Numbered from the stretch's first letter, positions 53,910 through 62,968 are shown. The stretch is 64,000 bases of DNA from an uncultured Bacilli bacterium (GCA_934101865.1 CAKOSA010000001.1:52157-116156); one strand, 5' to 3'. Translations and numbers: made by a program. The notes: generated by a model from the letters alone, not told the origin.

Positions 53910-55244
53910 ATGAAAATAATTGAAGCAAAACAAATTCTCGGATTAGATAAAGGTCTCACAACCCTTCCCCTGTTAGAAGAAACCTACTCCAAAATGGAGC
54001 ATAATAGCGATATAAACGAAGCCTATGAAACATACAAAAGATACATAACATCCCTAAGTTACCAAACCGAGGAAGAATTAATAAATAAAATCAAAAAATA
54101 TATCGAACCAGTCGGAAAAATATCCGATAAAGAAATAAAAAGAATACTATTTAATCAAAACAATCTCCTAAATAGGGTCCTTTTAAGCGTAACTAAACCC
54201 AGCAAGGAAAAAAGTACCCTAAATCTTTGGGTTGCCTATGACCTTTGTTATACAAAAATAGAAGAAAATACCACCTATATTTTAGATAAAATAATCGATA
54301 CCTTTATCGAAGAAAACAAGTCCCTAATTAATTCCGCCTCCCTTGACCAAAGCCTAAATACCCTAAGAGAGAAACAATTTGGAAGAGTACTAAAAGGCGA
54401 AATATCCCTAACAAATCTAGTCATAATAATGACCCTTGAACTAAATAATATCAAACTAACCCTATATACCGAAAAACTAACTGCCATAGAAAAACAAGTA
54501 AGTGCACTCGGTCTAAACTCCAAAATCTTATCCGAACTCAAAGAAAAATATCTCGAAAAATACGTAAGAGACCACATAGATAGAAGTGCCGATTACCAAA
54601 AAGAACTAAAAGCCAGTCTCGCTCTCATTATGAGTACTTGCGACAACCTAAAAATAATATTCGACTATAAAGGAATAAATAACGAAGTATATAAAGAATA
54701 TAAAGAGGCCCTATTGGCACATCCATCCATCTCTTCCCTTGAAATATTTTATAAAAAGGCCACCTCCAATCTAAACATTGAAGACCTTCCCCTTATAAAA
54801 TGCCCCAATAAATACTTTGACGAAATAGTGGAAACCACTCTTAAAGTAGGGGACGTTGTCAGAGTAAATAGAGCTGCCTTTCGTGTAACTTCTAATATCG
54901 AAAGAAGTGAGAAAAGCCATAACAATCTTGCTCGTGCTAAAAAAAATATAACCGCCTCACTATCTTCTCTAAACCCCAAATATATGTCCGAAAATGATAA
55001 ACACGCCCAAAACAGTGCTATCGATACCATAATAAAACTCTATAACCCAACTATTGAAATTACCAAAAGAGGACCAATATATACATTAACCATATATCAC
55101 GGTGAAACCAAAACTAAAATTCTTGAATTAACTGCAAGCAATCCCTCTCATCTTCTCCTTAGCCTCGATAGTCACTACCACGAGTTATCATTAAGCGAAA
55201 TCGATCAAGAATTTTACCCAACCCAAAACCAAAAACAAAGATAA
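53910..55244 (+). CDS. Unknown large helical protein upstream of addB-like gene
   Basis: A 444-aa predicted soluble, mostly helical protein; no family recognised. The N terminus (AKQILGLDKGLTTLPLLEETY ... INEAYETYKRYI) has the helix pattern of a J-domain but no HPD tripeptide. The middle is rich in Leu/Glu/Lys helices (about 120-260), and the last about 70 residues form a likely beta unit (TIEITKRGPIYTLTIYHGETKTKILELTA). It is 15 bp upstream of the AddB-like gene and probably co-transcribed. Confidence 0.5.
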   Translation: MKIIEAKQILGLDKGLTTLPLLEETYSKMEHNSDINEAYETYKRYITSLSYQTEEELINKIKKYIEPVGKISDKEIKRILFNQNNLLNRVLLSVTKPSKEKSTLNLWVAYDLCYTKIEENTTYILDKIIDTFIEENKSLINSASLDQSLNTLREKQFGRVLKGEISLTNLVIIMTLELNNIKLTLYTEKLTAIEKQVSALGLNSKILSELKEKYLEKYVRDHIDRSADYQKELKASLALIMSTCDNLKIIFDYKGINNEVYKEYKEALLAHPSISSLEIFYKKATSNLNIEDLPLIKCPNKYFDEIVETTLKVGDVVRVNRAAFRVTSNIERSEKSHNNLARAKKNITASLSSLNPKYMSENDKHAQNSAIDTIIKLYNPTIEITKRGPIYTLTIYHGETKTKILELTASNPSHLLLSLDSHYHELSLSEIDQEFYPTQNQKQR

Positions 55245-55259
55245 CAGAAAGGATGCCCA

Positions 55260-57548
55260 ATGAAACCAAAGATAATAATATGTCCAAACGAAACCAAAAT
55301 CCATAAACTAAAACACACCACCGATTATACCCAAAATATAAAATACCTAACCCTCGGTGAAGTATATAAGAGTATCTATTTTACCTATGACCAAAAAGCA
55401 ATATATTACATAATGAAAAAATACCATATCAAATGCGAGGTCGCCCAAATATATCTCAAAAATCTTCATTATATCGAGGACAAAGACTATCAAAATAGCA
55501 AATTAAATAAATTAGTGGCCATAAAAAAATATCTCGAAGCCGAAAATCTATTAATATACGATAAATACTTCCCAAAACTATTACAAGGAAAAGAAGTAAT
55601 AATAGAAGGCTACCCATATTTAACCGAAGAAGACCATAAACTAATAAATATCTTAAAAAAATACACTACTGTAAAAGTAGATACCCCTCCATCCCCAAAA
55701 TACACTCCAACCACATTATATACATTTAATACTCCCGAAGACGAATTGGCCTTTGTTGCCACAAATATATGTAAACTAATAAAAGAAGGTACTCCTCTTC
55801 AAAATATAATAATAACAAACCTTCCTGATAACTATAAAATAAGGTTGCAACGCATAATGAACTTTTTTAACATAAAAACAAGTATAACATCAGAAGTAAG
55901 TCTCTATGATATAACCGAAGTAAAAAAATATCTGCAAACCTTTAATCTATCCGATATAAAAGATACCATTGTTAAAAATAAAGTCATAAATATACTAAAT
56001 AATTATACTTGGGCCCCTCCCGAAGAAGTCCAAGAACTACTTATAAACGATTTCAAAACCACATCATACACTCCCGAAAAATACAAAAATGCTATCCAAG
56101 TCGTAAACCTAAACACCTACGTTCCCCAAGATGAAGACCACGTATTTCTTCTTGCCTTTAATACAGACAACATCCCCACTATTCATAAAGACGAGGAGTA
56201 CATAACTGATAATATTGCTTCCAAAGTAGGGAAGAGTACCACTACAAAATTAAATAAACTGGAAAAAGAAGCCACTATAAATAAAATAAAAAGCATCAAA
56301 AATCTAACTATAACCAATAAAAAGAAAGACGGAACCACCGAGGCATACCCATCCGTTCTCACCAGTATCCTTTCCCTAGAAACAAAATATCCAAACGAAG
56401 ACTATACCTATTCAAATATATATAATAACCTAAAACTAGCTAGCAAACTAGATAATTATATAAAATACGGCGAAAAAACAACCGGCTTAATTCCCTTACT
56501 ATCCCATTATAAAAATGTGGACTACCTAACCTATAATAATACATTTACAAAAGTGCCTTATCATCAAGACAACCTAACTCTCTCATATACTACTGTGGAT
56601 ACATATAATAGGTGTGCTTTTAGATACTACATAAATAATGTCCTCAAATTAAGCATCTTCGAAGACACCTTTATGACTTATATAGGCTCCCTTTATCATT
56701 ACGTTTTATCCCAAGCCTTTACCGAAAACTTTACTTTTGATAAAGCGTATGAAGACTATATCCACGACAATCCCCGCTCCTTTACCGCCAAAGAACTACA
56801 TTTCATAAATAAACTAAAAGACGAGCTAAAATATATCATAAAAGTCATAAACAAACAGTATACTTATACTACATTTAATAAAGCCCTATACGAGGAAGAA
56901 ATCACCGTTCCTCTTGCCGAAAATGTGACCTTCAAAGGAATAATCGATAAGCTTCTTTATAAAGAAGAAGGGGACGAAACCCTCGTTGCTATTGTAGATT
57001 ACAAAACTGGCAATCTCAAATTAAATCTCAACAATATCATTTATGGTCTTAGCCTCCAACTCCCTGTATATCTGTATTTAACCAAACATCAAACAAAGTT
57101 AAAAAATCCCCTCATCGTCGGCTTTTATCTTCAAAAAATACTCCATAATGAAATTTCACGTAGTGCCAAAAAAACATACCAAGAATTAAAAGAAGAAAAC
57201 CTCAAATTAGGAGGATATTCCTTAAATAATGAAAATATATTAGAAAAATTTGACACCAGCTATAATAATAGTAAGGTAGTGGCATCTCTAAAAACAACCG
57301 ATAAAGGTTTCTATCACTATTCCAAAGTATTAAGTGAAGAACAAATAGATAAAATCATAGACATAACTGAGCAGGAAATACTTGAAACCAAAGACAATAT
57401 CCAAGCCGGCCAGTTCCAAATCAATCCCAAAAAGATAGGTAAGAACAATTTAGGTTGTGAATATTGTCAGTATAAAGACATCTGTTTTATGCGTCCCGAA
57501 GACATAATTAACCTCGAAGAACACACCAATTTAGATTTTTTAGACTAA
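55260..57548 (+). CDS. AddB/RexB-like PD-(D/E)XK nuclease without helicase Walker A
   Basis: A 762-aa protein resembling the C-terminal half of AddB/RexB. A Cys in YNRCAFRYYINNVL and the terminal CEYCQYKDIC (Cys733, 736, 742) match the iron-sulphur staple; GSLYHYVLSQ, FKGIIDKLLYK and VAIVDYKTGNL give the PD-(D/E)XK nuclease site. The N terminus (KPKIIICPN...) has no GxxGxGKT where AddB usually has one, and the length is well below the usual 1,100-1,200. addA is not adjacent. It may act in DNA-end processing or be a solitary derivative. Confidence 0.72.
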   Translation: MKPKIIICPNETKIHKLKHTTDYTQNIKYLTLGEVYKSIYFTYDQKAIYYIMKKYHIKCEVAQIYLKNLHYIEDKDYQNSKLNKLVAIKKYLEAENLLIYDKYFPKLLQGKEVIIEGYPYLTEEDHKLINILKKYTTVKVDTPPSPKYTPTTLYTFNTPEDELAFVATNICKLIKEGTPLQNIIITNLPDNYKIRLQRIMNFFNIKTSITSEVSLYDITEVKKYLQTFNLSDIKDTIVKNKVINILNNYTWAPPEEVQELLINDFKTTSYTPEKYKNAIQVVNLNTYVPQDEDHVFLLAFNTDNIPTIHKDEEYITDNIASKVGKSTTTKLNKLEKEATINKIKSIKNLTITNKKKDGTTEAYPSVLTSILSLETKYPNEDYTYSNIYNNLKLASKLDNYIKYGEKTTGLIPLLSHYKNVDYLTYNNTFTKVPYHQDNLTLSYTTVDTYNRCAFRYYINNVLKLSIFEDTFMTYIGSLYHYVLSQAFTENFTFDKAYEDYIHDNPRSFTAKELHFINKLKDELKYIIKVINKQYTYTTFNKALYEEEITVPLAENVTFKGIIDKLLYKEEGDETLVAIVDYKTGNLKLNLNNIIYGLSLQLPVYLYLTKHQTKLKNPLIVGFYLQKILHNEISRSAKKTYQELKEENLKLGGYSLNNENILEKFDTSYNNSKVVASLKTTDKGFYHYSKVLSEEQIDKIIDITEQEILETKDNIQAGQFQINPKKIGKNNLGCEYCQYKDICFMRPEDIINLEEHTNLDFLD

Positions 57549-57569
57549 ATCTGTAAAAAAATAAAAAAA

Positions 57570-57622
57570 TTGCTAATTAATACTTGCATTTCTAAAAAAA
57601 ATGTGTTATATTTAATTAGCAA
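57570..57622. promoter_or_regulatory. tRNA promoter flanked by an 11-bp perfect inverted repeat
   Basis: TTGCTAATTAA (57570-57580) and TTAATTAGCAA (57612-57622) flank TTGCAT (57584-57589) and TATATT (57607-57612), a promoter with a 17-nt spacer serving the two tRNAs. Promoters bounded by inverted repeats are rare; the arms could bind a regulator or form a hairpin ending addB transcription, though there is no T tract. Confidence 0.55.
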
Positions 57623-57631
57623 TGAGCATTT

Positions 57632-57708
57632 GGACCCTTAGCTCAGTTGGTTAGAGCACGCGGCTCATAACCGTGCGGTCATAGGTTCGAGTCCTATAGG
57701 GTCCACCA
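57632..57708 (+). tRNA. tRNA with CAU anticodon (Ile2 with lysidine more likely than elongator Met)
   Basis: 77 nt with encoded CCA; acceptor GGACCCT/AGGGTCC, anticodon loop CTCATAA. The surrounding GGCTCATAACC and overall sequence resemble bacterial tRNA-Ile2, whose C34 is converted to lysidine by TilS, but elongator tRNA-Met cannot be excluded by eye. Confidence 0.85.
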
Positions 57709-57713
57709 TCTAT

Positions 57714-57797
57714 GCGAGTGTGGCGGAATTGGCAGACGCGCTAGACTTAGGATCTAGTGGTATATCCGTGGGGGTTCAAGTCCCTTCACTCGCACCA
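57714..57797 (+). tRNA. tRNA-Leu (UAG)
   Basis: 84 nt class II with encoded CCA. Acceptor GCGAGTG/CACTCGC, anticodon loop CTTAGGA giving UAG, reading CUN codons. Five bases from the preceding tRNA, so the two are co-transcribed. Confidence 0.94.
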
Positions 57798-57810
57798 TTT
57801 AAGATTATTG

Positions 57811-57836
57811 TCCCTTAGCGTATAAGGGTTTTTATA
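57811..57836 (+). terminator. Terminator of the tRNA pair
   Basis: CCCTT (57812-57816) pairs with AAGGG (57824-57828), then TTTTT. Confidence 0.75.
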
Positions 57837-57862
57837 TTATATAATAAGGAAAGTGAAAAACT

Positions 57863-58357
57863 ATGAACCCAGATATTAAGATTGAAACACCCAATCAAAA
57901 TTTCAAAATGCGTGTGGCAGCCATTATCAAAAAAAATAATAAAATACTATTTACCAAGATGAATAACAACGATTTTTACTGCCTTCCGGGTGGCTATGCC
58001 TCCCTCGGAGAAACCACTAAGGAGGCCCTCGAACGAGAGTTACTCGAAGAAATAGGCCAGTTAGTAAAAGTAGAAACTTATCAAGGCTTTATTGAAAACT
58101 TTTTCCAAAATAACAAGCAAAAAAACATTCACGAACTATCATTCTATTATGAAGCATCATCCCAAAACCTTCCCGAAGAAAACTTCACCCACACAGAAAT
58201 AGACCACGGCTTCGAAATAACTCAAAACCTCTTTTGGCTTGACATAAAAAGCCTAGATAACTATAATATAAAGCCCCAAGAACTAATTCAATTTTTAAAA
58301 GAAAATAAACCCCTTAATCATATCATAATAAATGAAACAAAATCCCAAGACATCTAA
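57863..58357 (+). CDS. Nudix hydrolase
   Basis: A 164-aa Nudix protein. The box GGYASLGETTKEALERELLEEIGQ matches G-x5-E-x7-RE-U-x-EE-x-G-U. The N-terminal VAAIIKKNNKILFTKM and the C-terminal hydrophobic strand (HGFEITQNLFWLDI) complete the fold. Substrate unknown; could be a nucleotide pool cleaner. AAGGAAAGTG precedes the ATG. A short hairpin with a T run follows the stop. Confidence 0.88.
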   Translation: MNPDIKIETPNQNFKMRVAAIIKKNNKILFTKMNNNDFYCLPGGYASLGETTKEALERELLEEIGQLVKVETYQGFIENFFQNNKQKNIHELSFYYEASSQNLPEENFTHTEIDHGFEITQNLFWLDIKSLDNYNIKPQELIQFLKENKPLNHIIINETKSQDI

Positions 58358-58413
58358 GTCTTTTTCTTTTTACCAAATTCAATTCCCCTTTATTAAGCCA
58401 ATCCCATTATGCA

Positions 58414-58432
58414 ACTCCCATAGGGAACCCCC
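58414..58432 (+). repeat. Dispersed GC-rich intergenic motif, copy 7 (degenerate)
   Basis: AACTCCCATAGGGAACCCC between the Nudix gene and recD2. Confidence 0.4.
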
Positions 58433-58515
58433 AAAAATAAAAAAACAACCAAAATTTCCCTTTCGTTTGTATCCAAAATATGCTATAATGAAAAAAGAAC
58501 AAAGCAGGTGATACA

Positions 58516-60684
58516 ATGAATTATGTAATAGGCAAAGTAACCCATATAATCTTCCGCAACGAAATGAGTGGCTACACCGTCGGCGTCCTAAAAATCAAAG
58601 AAACAGACCTATCGGTGGCCAATACAACTCTCAATTTCGTTGGAAGTTTCCCCCAAATCAAAGAAAAAGAAACATATAAGTTTATTGGCGAATATAACAA
58701 CCATACTAAATACGGAAAGCAATTTGCTGTCGAATCCACCGAAAATGTCCTTCCCACCCAAAAAGATGAACTAGTCGAATACCTATCCAGTGACATTTTC
58801 CCTATCGGTATCAAAACCGCTCAAAAAATAGTAGAAAGATTTGCTTCCGAAACCATAGAAGTAATCAAAAATGACCCCGATGCCCTAACCCAAATAAAAG
58901 GAATAACTTCCGCCAAAGCCCAAAAAATCCACGAAAAAATGCTCCAATACGACGCCACAAATCAAATCGCCCTAGATCTTGGCAAGCTCGGCTTCACGAC
59001 CACCGAAACATTCGCCATAATTAAACGCTACGACACCCGTGCCCTCGAAAAAGTAAACGAAAATATCTATGAAGTTGGCGAAAAACTCGAAATCCCTTTC
59101 AATACTATCGATGAAATTGCCCTACGGGGTCTAAAAATCGAAACCACCGACCAAAGACGCATCCAAAGCACAATTACCCATATCATCTCCGAAATGACCT
59201 TTAATACCGGAGACACTTACGTGTTTTTGGAAGACCTAATCAAAAATCTCCTCATCGCCATCCCCACATTAAACGAAAATGATATAGAATACAATCTCCT
59301 TTATCTCGAAAAACAACAAAAAATAATTATAAAAGAAAAAGAAATACAACTAAAAAAATTCTATGATGCCGAAAAAAACATAAGTGATAGAGTAGCCCAT
59401 CTCTTAAAACAAAAAACCAAACCCCAAAAAAACATAAATACCAAAATAAACTATCTAGAAATAAAAAATAAAATAACTTACGATGTCAGCCAAAAAGACG
59501 CCATATTAGGAGCCCTAAACAATAACATAATAATCATAACCGGCGGTCCCGGCACCGGCAAAACCACCATCGTCAAAGCCATAATATATCTCCTAAAAGA
59601 ATTATACAAAGCAAGTGACGAAGAAATCGCTCTCCTCGCTCCCACAGGTCGTGCCAGTAAAAGACTAACCGAAAGCACCACCCTTCCAGCCCAAACAATC
59701 CATAGATACCTAGGTTGGGATAAAGACACCGGTCGCTTCGAAGCCGATATCTATAATCCCAATAAAGAAAAATACATAATAGTAGACGAATCCAGTATGA
59801 TAGACACCATACTTCTATCATCCCTTTTTGACGGAACAAGAAAAGACGCCAAATACATATTCGTCGGCGACCACCACCAACTCCCTAGCGTTGGTGAAGG
59901 CCAAATCCTAAGAGACCTAATCGATTCCCAAGCAATAAAAGTCGTAAAACTAAATTGCCTCTATCGCCAAAATGAAGGATCCTATATAATCGATTTAGCT
60001 GACGAAATACGAAATAAAAAACTCAACCCCAATTTCACGACCATAAAAGCCGATTACAACTTTATCGAATGCCCATCTGACTATACCTCCGGCGTCATAA
60101 CCACCGTCATCCAAAAAGCCCTCGAAAAAGGCTTCAAAAAAGAAGACATCCAAATCCTTGCCCCAATGTATAAAACCATTTGTGGCATCGATAACCTAAA
60201 TAAACAAACCCAGTCCATAATGAATCCCCCAAGTCCCCATAAAAACGAAGTAACCACTGGCGATATAACCTACCGCGAAGGCGATAGAGTCCTCCAACTC
60301 GTAAATGACTCCGATAAAAACGTCTATAATGGTGACCTCGGCTATATAAAAACAATCCATAAAACCACCAAAACCACCGAAATAACTATTAACTTCGACG
60401 GAAATAACGTAACATATACACCCAAAGACTATCCCAACTTCACACACGGATACGCCATTTCCATTCATAAATCCCAAGGCGGAGAATTCCCCATAGTCAT
60501 CATCCCATTCAGCAAATCCTTCAAAAGAATGCTCTATAACAAACTAGTCTATACCGCCGTAACCAGAGCAAAAAAAACACTCATTCTCGTTGGAGATAAA
60601 GAAGCCTTCATCTATGGCGTAAATAACGATTACGGAAATCGCAAAACAAACCTAAAAGAACAATTAAAAAGTATAAAAAAATAA
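58516..60684 (+). CDS. recD2: RecD2-type DNA helicase
   Basis: A 722-aa SF1B 5'-3' helicase. The N-terminal OB-fold-like part and the helix-hairpin-helix segments (IGIKTAQKIVERF, IKGITSAKAQKIHEKM) are typical of RecD2; then Walker A ITGGPGTGKTTIVKAI, the QxxxxR-type loops, VDESSMID, GDHHQLPSVGEGQIL, LYRQNE, and the terminal SH3-containing region with HGYAISIHKSQGGEFP and YTAVTRAKKTLIL. It has no RecB/RecC partner; in Bacillus it helps replication-fork repair. AGCAGGTGAT precedes the ATG. Confidence 0.95.
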   Translation: MNYVIGKVTHIIFRNEMSGYTVGVLKIKETDLSVANTTLNFVGSFPQIKEKETYKFIGEYNNHTKYGKQFAVESTENVLPTQKDELVEYLSSDIFPIGIKTAQKIVERFASETIEVIKNDPDALTQIKGITSAKAQKIHEKMLQYDATNQIALDLGKLGFTTTETFAIIKRYDTRALEKVNENIYEVGEKLEIPFNTIDEIALRGLKIETTDQRRIQSTITHIISEMTFNTGDTYVFLEDLIKNLLIAIPTLNENDIEYNLLYLEKQQKIIIKEKEIQLKKFYDAEKNISDRVAHLLKQKTKPQKNINTKINYLEIKNKITYDVSQKDAILGALNNNIIIITGGPGTGKTTIVKAIIYLLKELYKASDEEIALLAPTGRASKRLTESTTLPAQTIHRYLGWDKDTGRFEADIYNPNKEKYIIVDESSMIDTILLSSLFDGTRKDAKYIFVGDHHQLPSVGEGQILRDLIDSQAIKVVKLNCLYRQNEGSYIIDLADEIRNKKLNPNFTTIKADYNFIECPSDYTSGVITTVIQKALEKGFKKEDIQILAPMYKTICGIDNLNKQTQSIMNPPSPHKNEVTTGDITYREGDRVLQLVNDSDKNVYNGDLGYIKTIHKTTKTTEITINFDGNNVTYTPKDYPNFTHGYAISIHKSQGGEFPIVIIPFSKSFKRMLYNKLVYTAVTRAKKTLILVGDKEAFIYGVNNDYGNRKTNLKEQLKSIKK

Positions 60685-60747
60685 AAACTACCCATACTAA
60701 AAACGGTACCAAAAGTACCTGTCATAGACTCTAAAAGGGGTGATAAT

Positions 60748-60900
60748 GTGAATGCAAAAACCAGTATGGCTATGGTTGCCCTTGGAGTAGGGGGAACTCT
60801 ACTATATCAAAACGTCAAAAACGGAAATATGAAAAAATGGGTAAGAAATATGAATAAAGCCAAAACAAAAGCCATCGAAGACTTAGAAGATATGATGTAA
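60748..60900 (+). CDS. Small DUF3918/YrzQ-like protein
   Basis: A 50-aa protein starting with GTG after AGGGGTGAT. The N terminus KTSMAMVALGVGGTLLYQN is a short hydrophobic stretch with a GxGG motif, then NGNMKKWVRNMNKAKTKAIED. This is the layout of the DUF3918/YrzQ family found near recD2 in Bacilli. Function unknown; probably membrane associated. The gene is followed by a strong terminator. Confidence 0.65.
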   Translation: MNAKTSMAMVALGVGGTLLYQNVKNGNMKKWVRNMNKAKTKAIEDLEDMM

Positions 60901-60901
60901 T

Positions 60902-60933
60902 AAAAGTAAGCCACCCAAGGCTTGCTTTTTCTA
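60902..60933 (+). terminator. Terminator after the DUF3918-like gene
   Basis: AAAGTAAGCC and GGCTTGCTTT arms with loop ACCCAA, then T-rich. Confidence 0.8.
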
Positions 60934-60994
60934 TACATTAATTACCTGTATAAAAAAAACCTTTCTATAACAAAATAAAAAGAAAGGAGAAAAT

Positions 60995-61768
60995 ATGGCA
61001 CGAAATAAAGTAGAAATAAGCAATCTAAACACCTCAAATATAAAAGTATTAACCGACGAAGAGACCAAAAACCTCTTCCAAAAAATGAAAGAAGGTGACC
61101 CATTTGCCCGTGAAGATCTTGTAAACGGCAATCTCAAATTAGTACTAAGCTGTCTCAAAAAATTCTATGGCAAAGTAGATAACCTTGACGACCTCTTCCA
61201 AGTAGGTTGCCTCGGCCTCGTCAAAGCCATTGACAATTTCGATACCAATTACGACGTAAAACTCTCAACTTATGCCTGTCCAATGATTTGTGGCGAAATA
61301 AAACGCTACCTCCGCGATAACTCCTCCCTAAGAATTTCCCGCAGTGTCAAAGATATCGCTTACAAGGCCCTAAAACTAAAAAACGAACACATCCTCACCA
61401 CCGGCAAAGATATGCCTGACAAAGACGTAGCAGCAGCCCTTGGCGTTACCGAATACGATGTTACAAGTGCCCTTGAGGCCCTACGGGAACCCGTTAGTAT
61501 GTATGAACCAATATACAACGACGGTGGCGACACTATCTATCTTTACGATCAATTAAAAGACAAAGAAAAAGACTACGATCTCGATTATCATCTTGCTCTA
61601 AATAAAGCAATGGATAAATTAAAAGATAGAGAAGTCCATATCCTAAATGAAAGATACATAGTAGGCAAAACCCAAATGGAACTCGCTAGCGAACTAGGAA
61701 TATCCCAAGCTCAAATATCAAGAATAGAAAAAAATTCCATAAAAGTCCTAAGAAAGTATATAAAGTAA
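60995..61768 (+). CDS. sigG: RNA polymerase sporulation sigma factor SigG
   Basis: A 257-aa sigma factor of late forespore development. Region 1-like MARNKVEIS and SNIKVLTDEET start, region 2 (AREDLVNGNLKLVLSCLKKF ... DLFQVGCLGLVKAIDNFD ... KLSTYACPMICGEIKRYLRDNSSLR), region 3 and region 4 (LKDREVHILNERYIVGKTQMELASELGISQAQISRIEK) are complete. N-terminal KVEISNLNTSNIKVL matches SigG, separating it from SigF. AAAGGAGA precedes the ATG. In Bacillus it follows sigE; here sigE is not in the window. ylmC follows 21 bp later. Confidence 0.95.
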   Translation: MARNKVEISNLNTSNIKVLTDEETKNLFQKMKEGDPFAREDLVNGNLKLVLSCLKKFYGKVDNLDDLFQVGCLGLVKAIDNFDTNYDVKLSTYACPMICGEIKRYLRDNSSLRISRSVKDIAYKALKLKNEHILTTGKDMPDKDVAAALGVTEYDVTSALEALREPVSMYEPIYNDGGDTIYLYDQLKDKEKDYDLDYHLALNKAMDKLKDREVHILNERYIVGKTQMELASELGISQAQISRIEKNSIKVLRKYIK

Positions 61769-61789
61769 TATACTTAAATAGGTGATACT

Positions 61790-62041
61790 ATGTACTTATC
61801 AGAAATACAAAAAAAAGAAATAATAAATATCGATACTGGCAAAAAAATAGGCACTATTATAGATGTAATAGTAAATGAAGATGGACAAATAAAATCCCTT
61901 CTTCTCGAAGAAAGAAATCGCAAAAAATTTTCCATTAAAGAAGAATACGAAGTAAGGTGGAATCAAATAATCAAAATAGGAGATGACATTATTCTCATAG
62001 GTCCTTCGACCTATAATAAAAAAGAAAATCTCGGAATGTAA
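61790..62041 (+). CDS. ylmC: PRC-barrel protein of the YlmC/YmxH family
   Basis: An 83-aa PRC-barrel protein: MYLSEIQKKEIINIDTGKKIG starts, VNEDGQIKSLLLEERN follows and VRWNQIIKIGDDIILIG ends the barrel. The family accompanies sporulation genes and lies near sigG in Bacillus, so its location supports the assignment. No catalytic motif; likely a binding or scaffold role. GGTGATACT precedes the ATG. Confidence 0.88.
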   Translation: MYLSEIQKKEIINIDTGKKIGTIIDVIVNEDGQIKSLLLEERNRKKFSIKEEYEVRWNQIIKIGDDIILIGPSTYNKKENLGM

Positions 62042-62099
62042 ATGGATCTCTTAAAACGAAAATTTCCCAAATAACAATTTTTTTCTAGCCACCAAATAA

Positions 62100-62216
62100 A
62101 TATCCAAAAGTGATATCTAAAATCAATATTCAAAATCGATACTAAAAATCAAAAACTAATATCAATAGCCAAAATCAATATTTAACATCAATATCTAACA
62201 ACAATAGCCAAAGTCA
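62100..62216. repeat. Nine-unit 13-bp degenerate tandem repeat
   Basis: Units start every 13 bp at 62100, 62113, 62126, 62139, 62152, 62165, 62178, 62191 and 62204. Examples are ATATCTAAAATCA, ATATTCAAAATCG, ATAGCCAAAATCA, ATATTTAACATCA and ATAGCCAAAGTCA; consensus ATAYCYAAAATCA. Thirteen is not a multiple of three, so it is not a protein repeat. Confidence 0.75.
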
Positions 62217-62258
62217 CATCAAATCGAGCCCTAAAAAAAGTATAAAAAGATGGTAGAT

Positions 62259-62300
62259 GATGTGAACCCCATTTAGGCGACATAGGCGACATAGGCGACA
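62259..62300. repeat. 16-bp direct repeat followed by a 9-bp triplication
   Basis: GATGTGAACCCCATTT (62259-62274) runs into TAGGCGACA repeated three times without change (62274-62300). A second identical 16-mer lies at 62664-62679, followed by GGAAGACAT, a relative of the 9-bp unit. Confidence 0.65.
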
Positions 62301-62663
62301 TTGATAAAAAAGTATAAAAGATAATAGATAATAATATGTATAAAAAGTCTTAAAATAATGAACAATACGCATAAAAAAATATGTCGTAGCACTTGCATAT
62401 ATGATGGTGCTATATAATAGTACTATATAAAGGATTTAAAAAGTTATATATTAATAAGGATAGAACTAAGTATGGACCTATCCATAAAAATAGAATTACA
62501 CATAATAAATAATATCTGTCGACTACAAGAAAAAATATAAAACTAAGTCATAAACAATTTTCAATTATAACTAGGTCGTATTAAGTTTTTTCAAGTTTGA
62601 AAAACATCAAAAATTGAACAGCACCCCTTAGAGTAGACATTATAAAAAAAGCGGTTCATTTCT

Positions 62664-62679
62664 GATGTGAACCCCATTT
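62664..62679. repeat. Second copy of the 16-bp direct repeat
   Basis: GATGTGAACCCCATTT, identical to 62259-62274, 405 bp away. Confidence 0.65.
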
Positions 62680-62938
62680 GGAAGACATCATAAAGCCTAG
62701 TTTTTTTTAGATATTTACAAAATAAAACTTGCACCATTTTTCAATTATATATATGTATAGAAAAAATCACCATTTTTCTTCCAATATCCTACTATCCCTT
62801 ATATTATCTAGGCTAATTCCATTATTAAAAATATAATCCAATAATATAGATGTATAATATTCTTTTTTATATCAAATTTAAGTATTATAAATACCCAAAA
62901 AAATATTTAAAAAAAATAAAAAAATAACAAAAAAATAC

Positions 62939-62968
62939 TTGACATAATTTATAATAGTGTGATAAAAT
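62939..62968 (+). promoter_or_regulatory. Promoter of tnpB
   Basis: TTGACA (62939-62944), 18 nt, TAAAAT (62963-62968). Confidence 0.6.

Noticed and set aside
60705..60719. recD2 terminator GGTAC-CAAAA-GTACC
   Set aside because: The hairpin is weak and not followed by a T tract.
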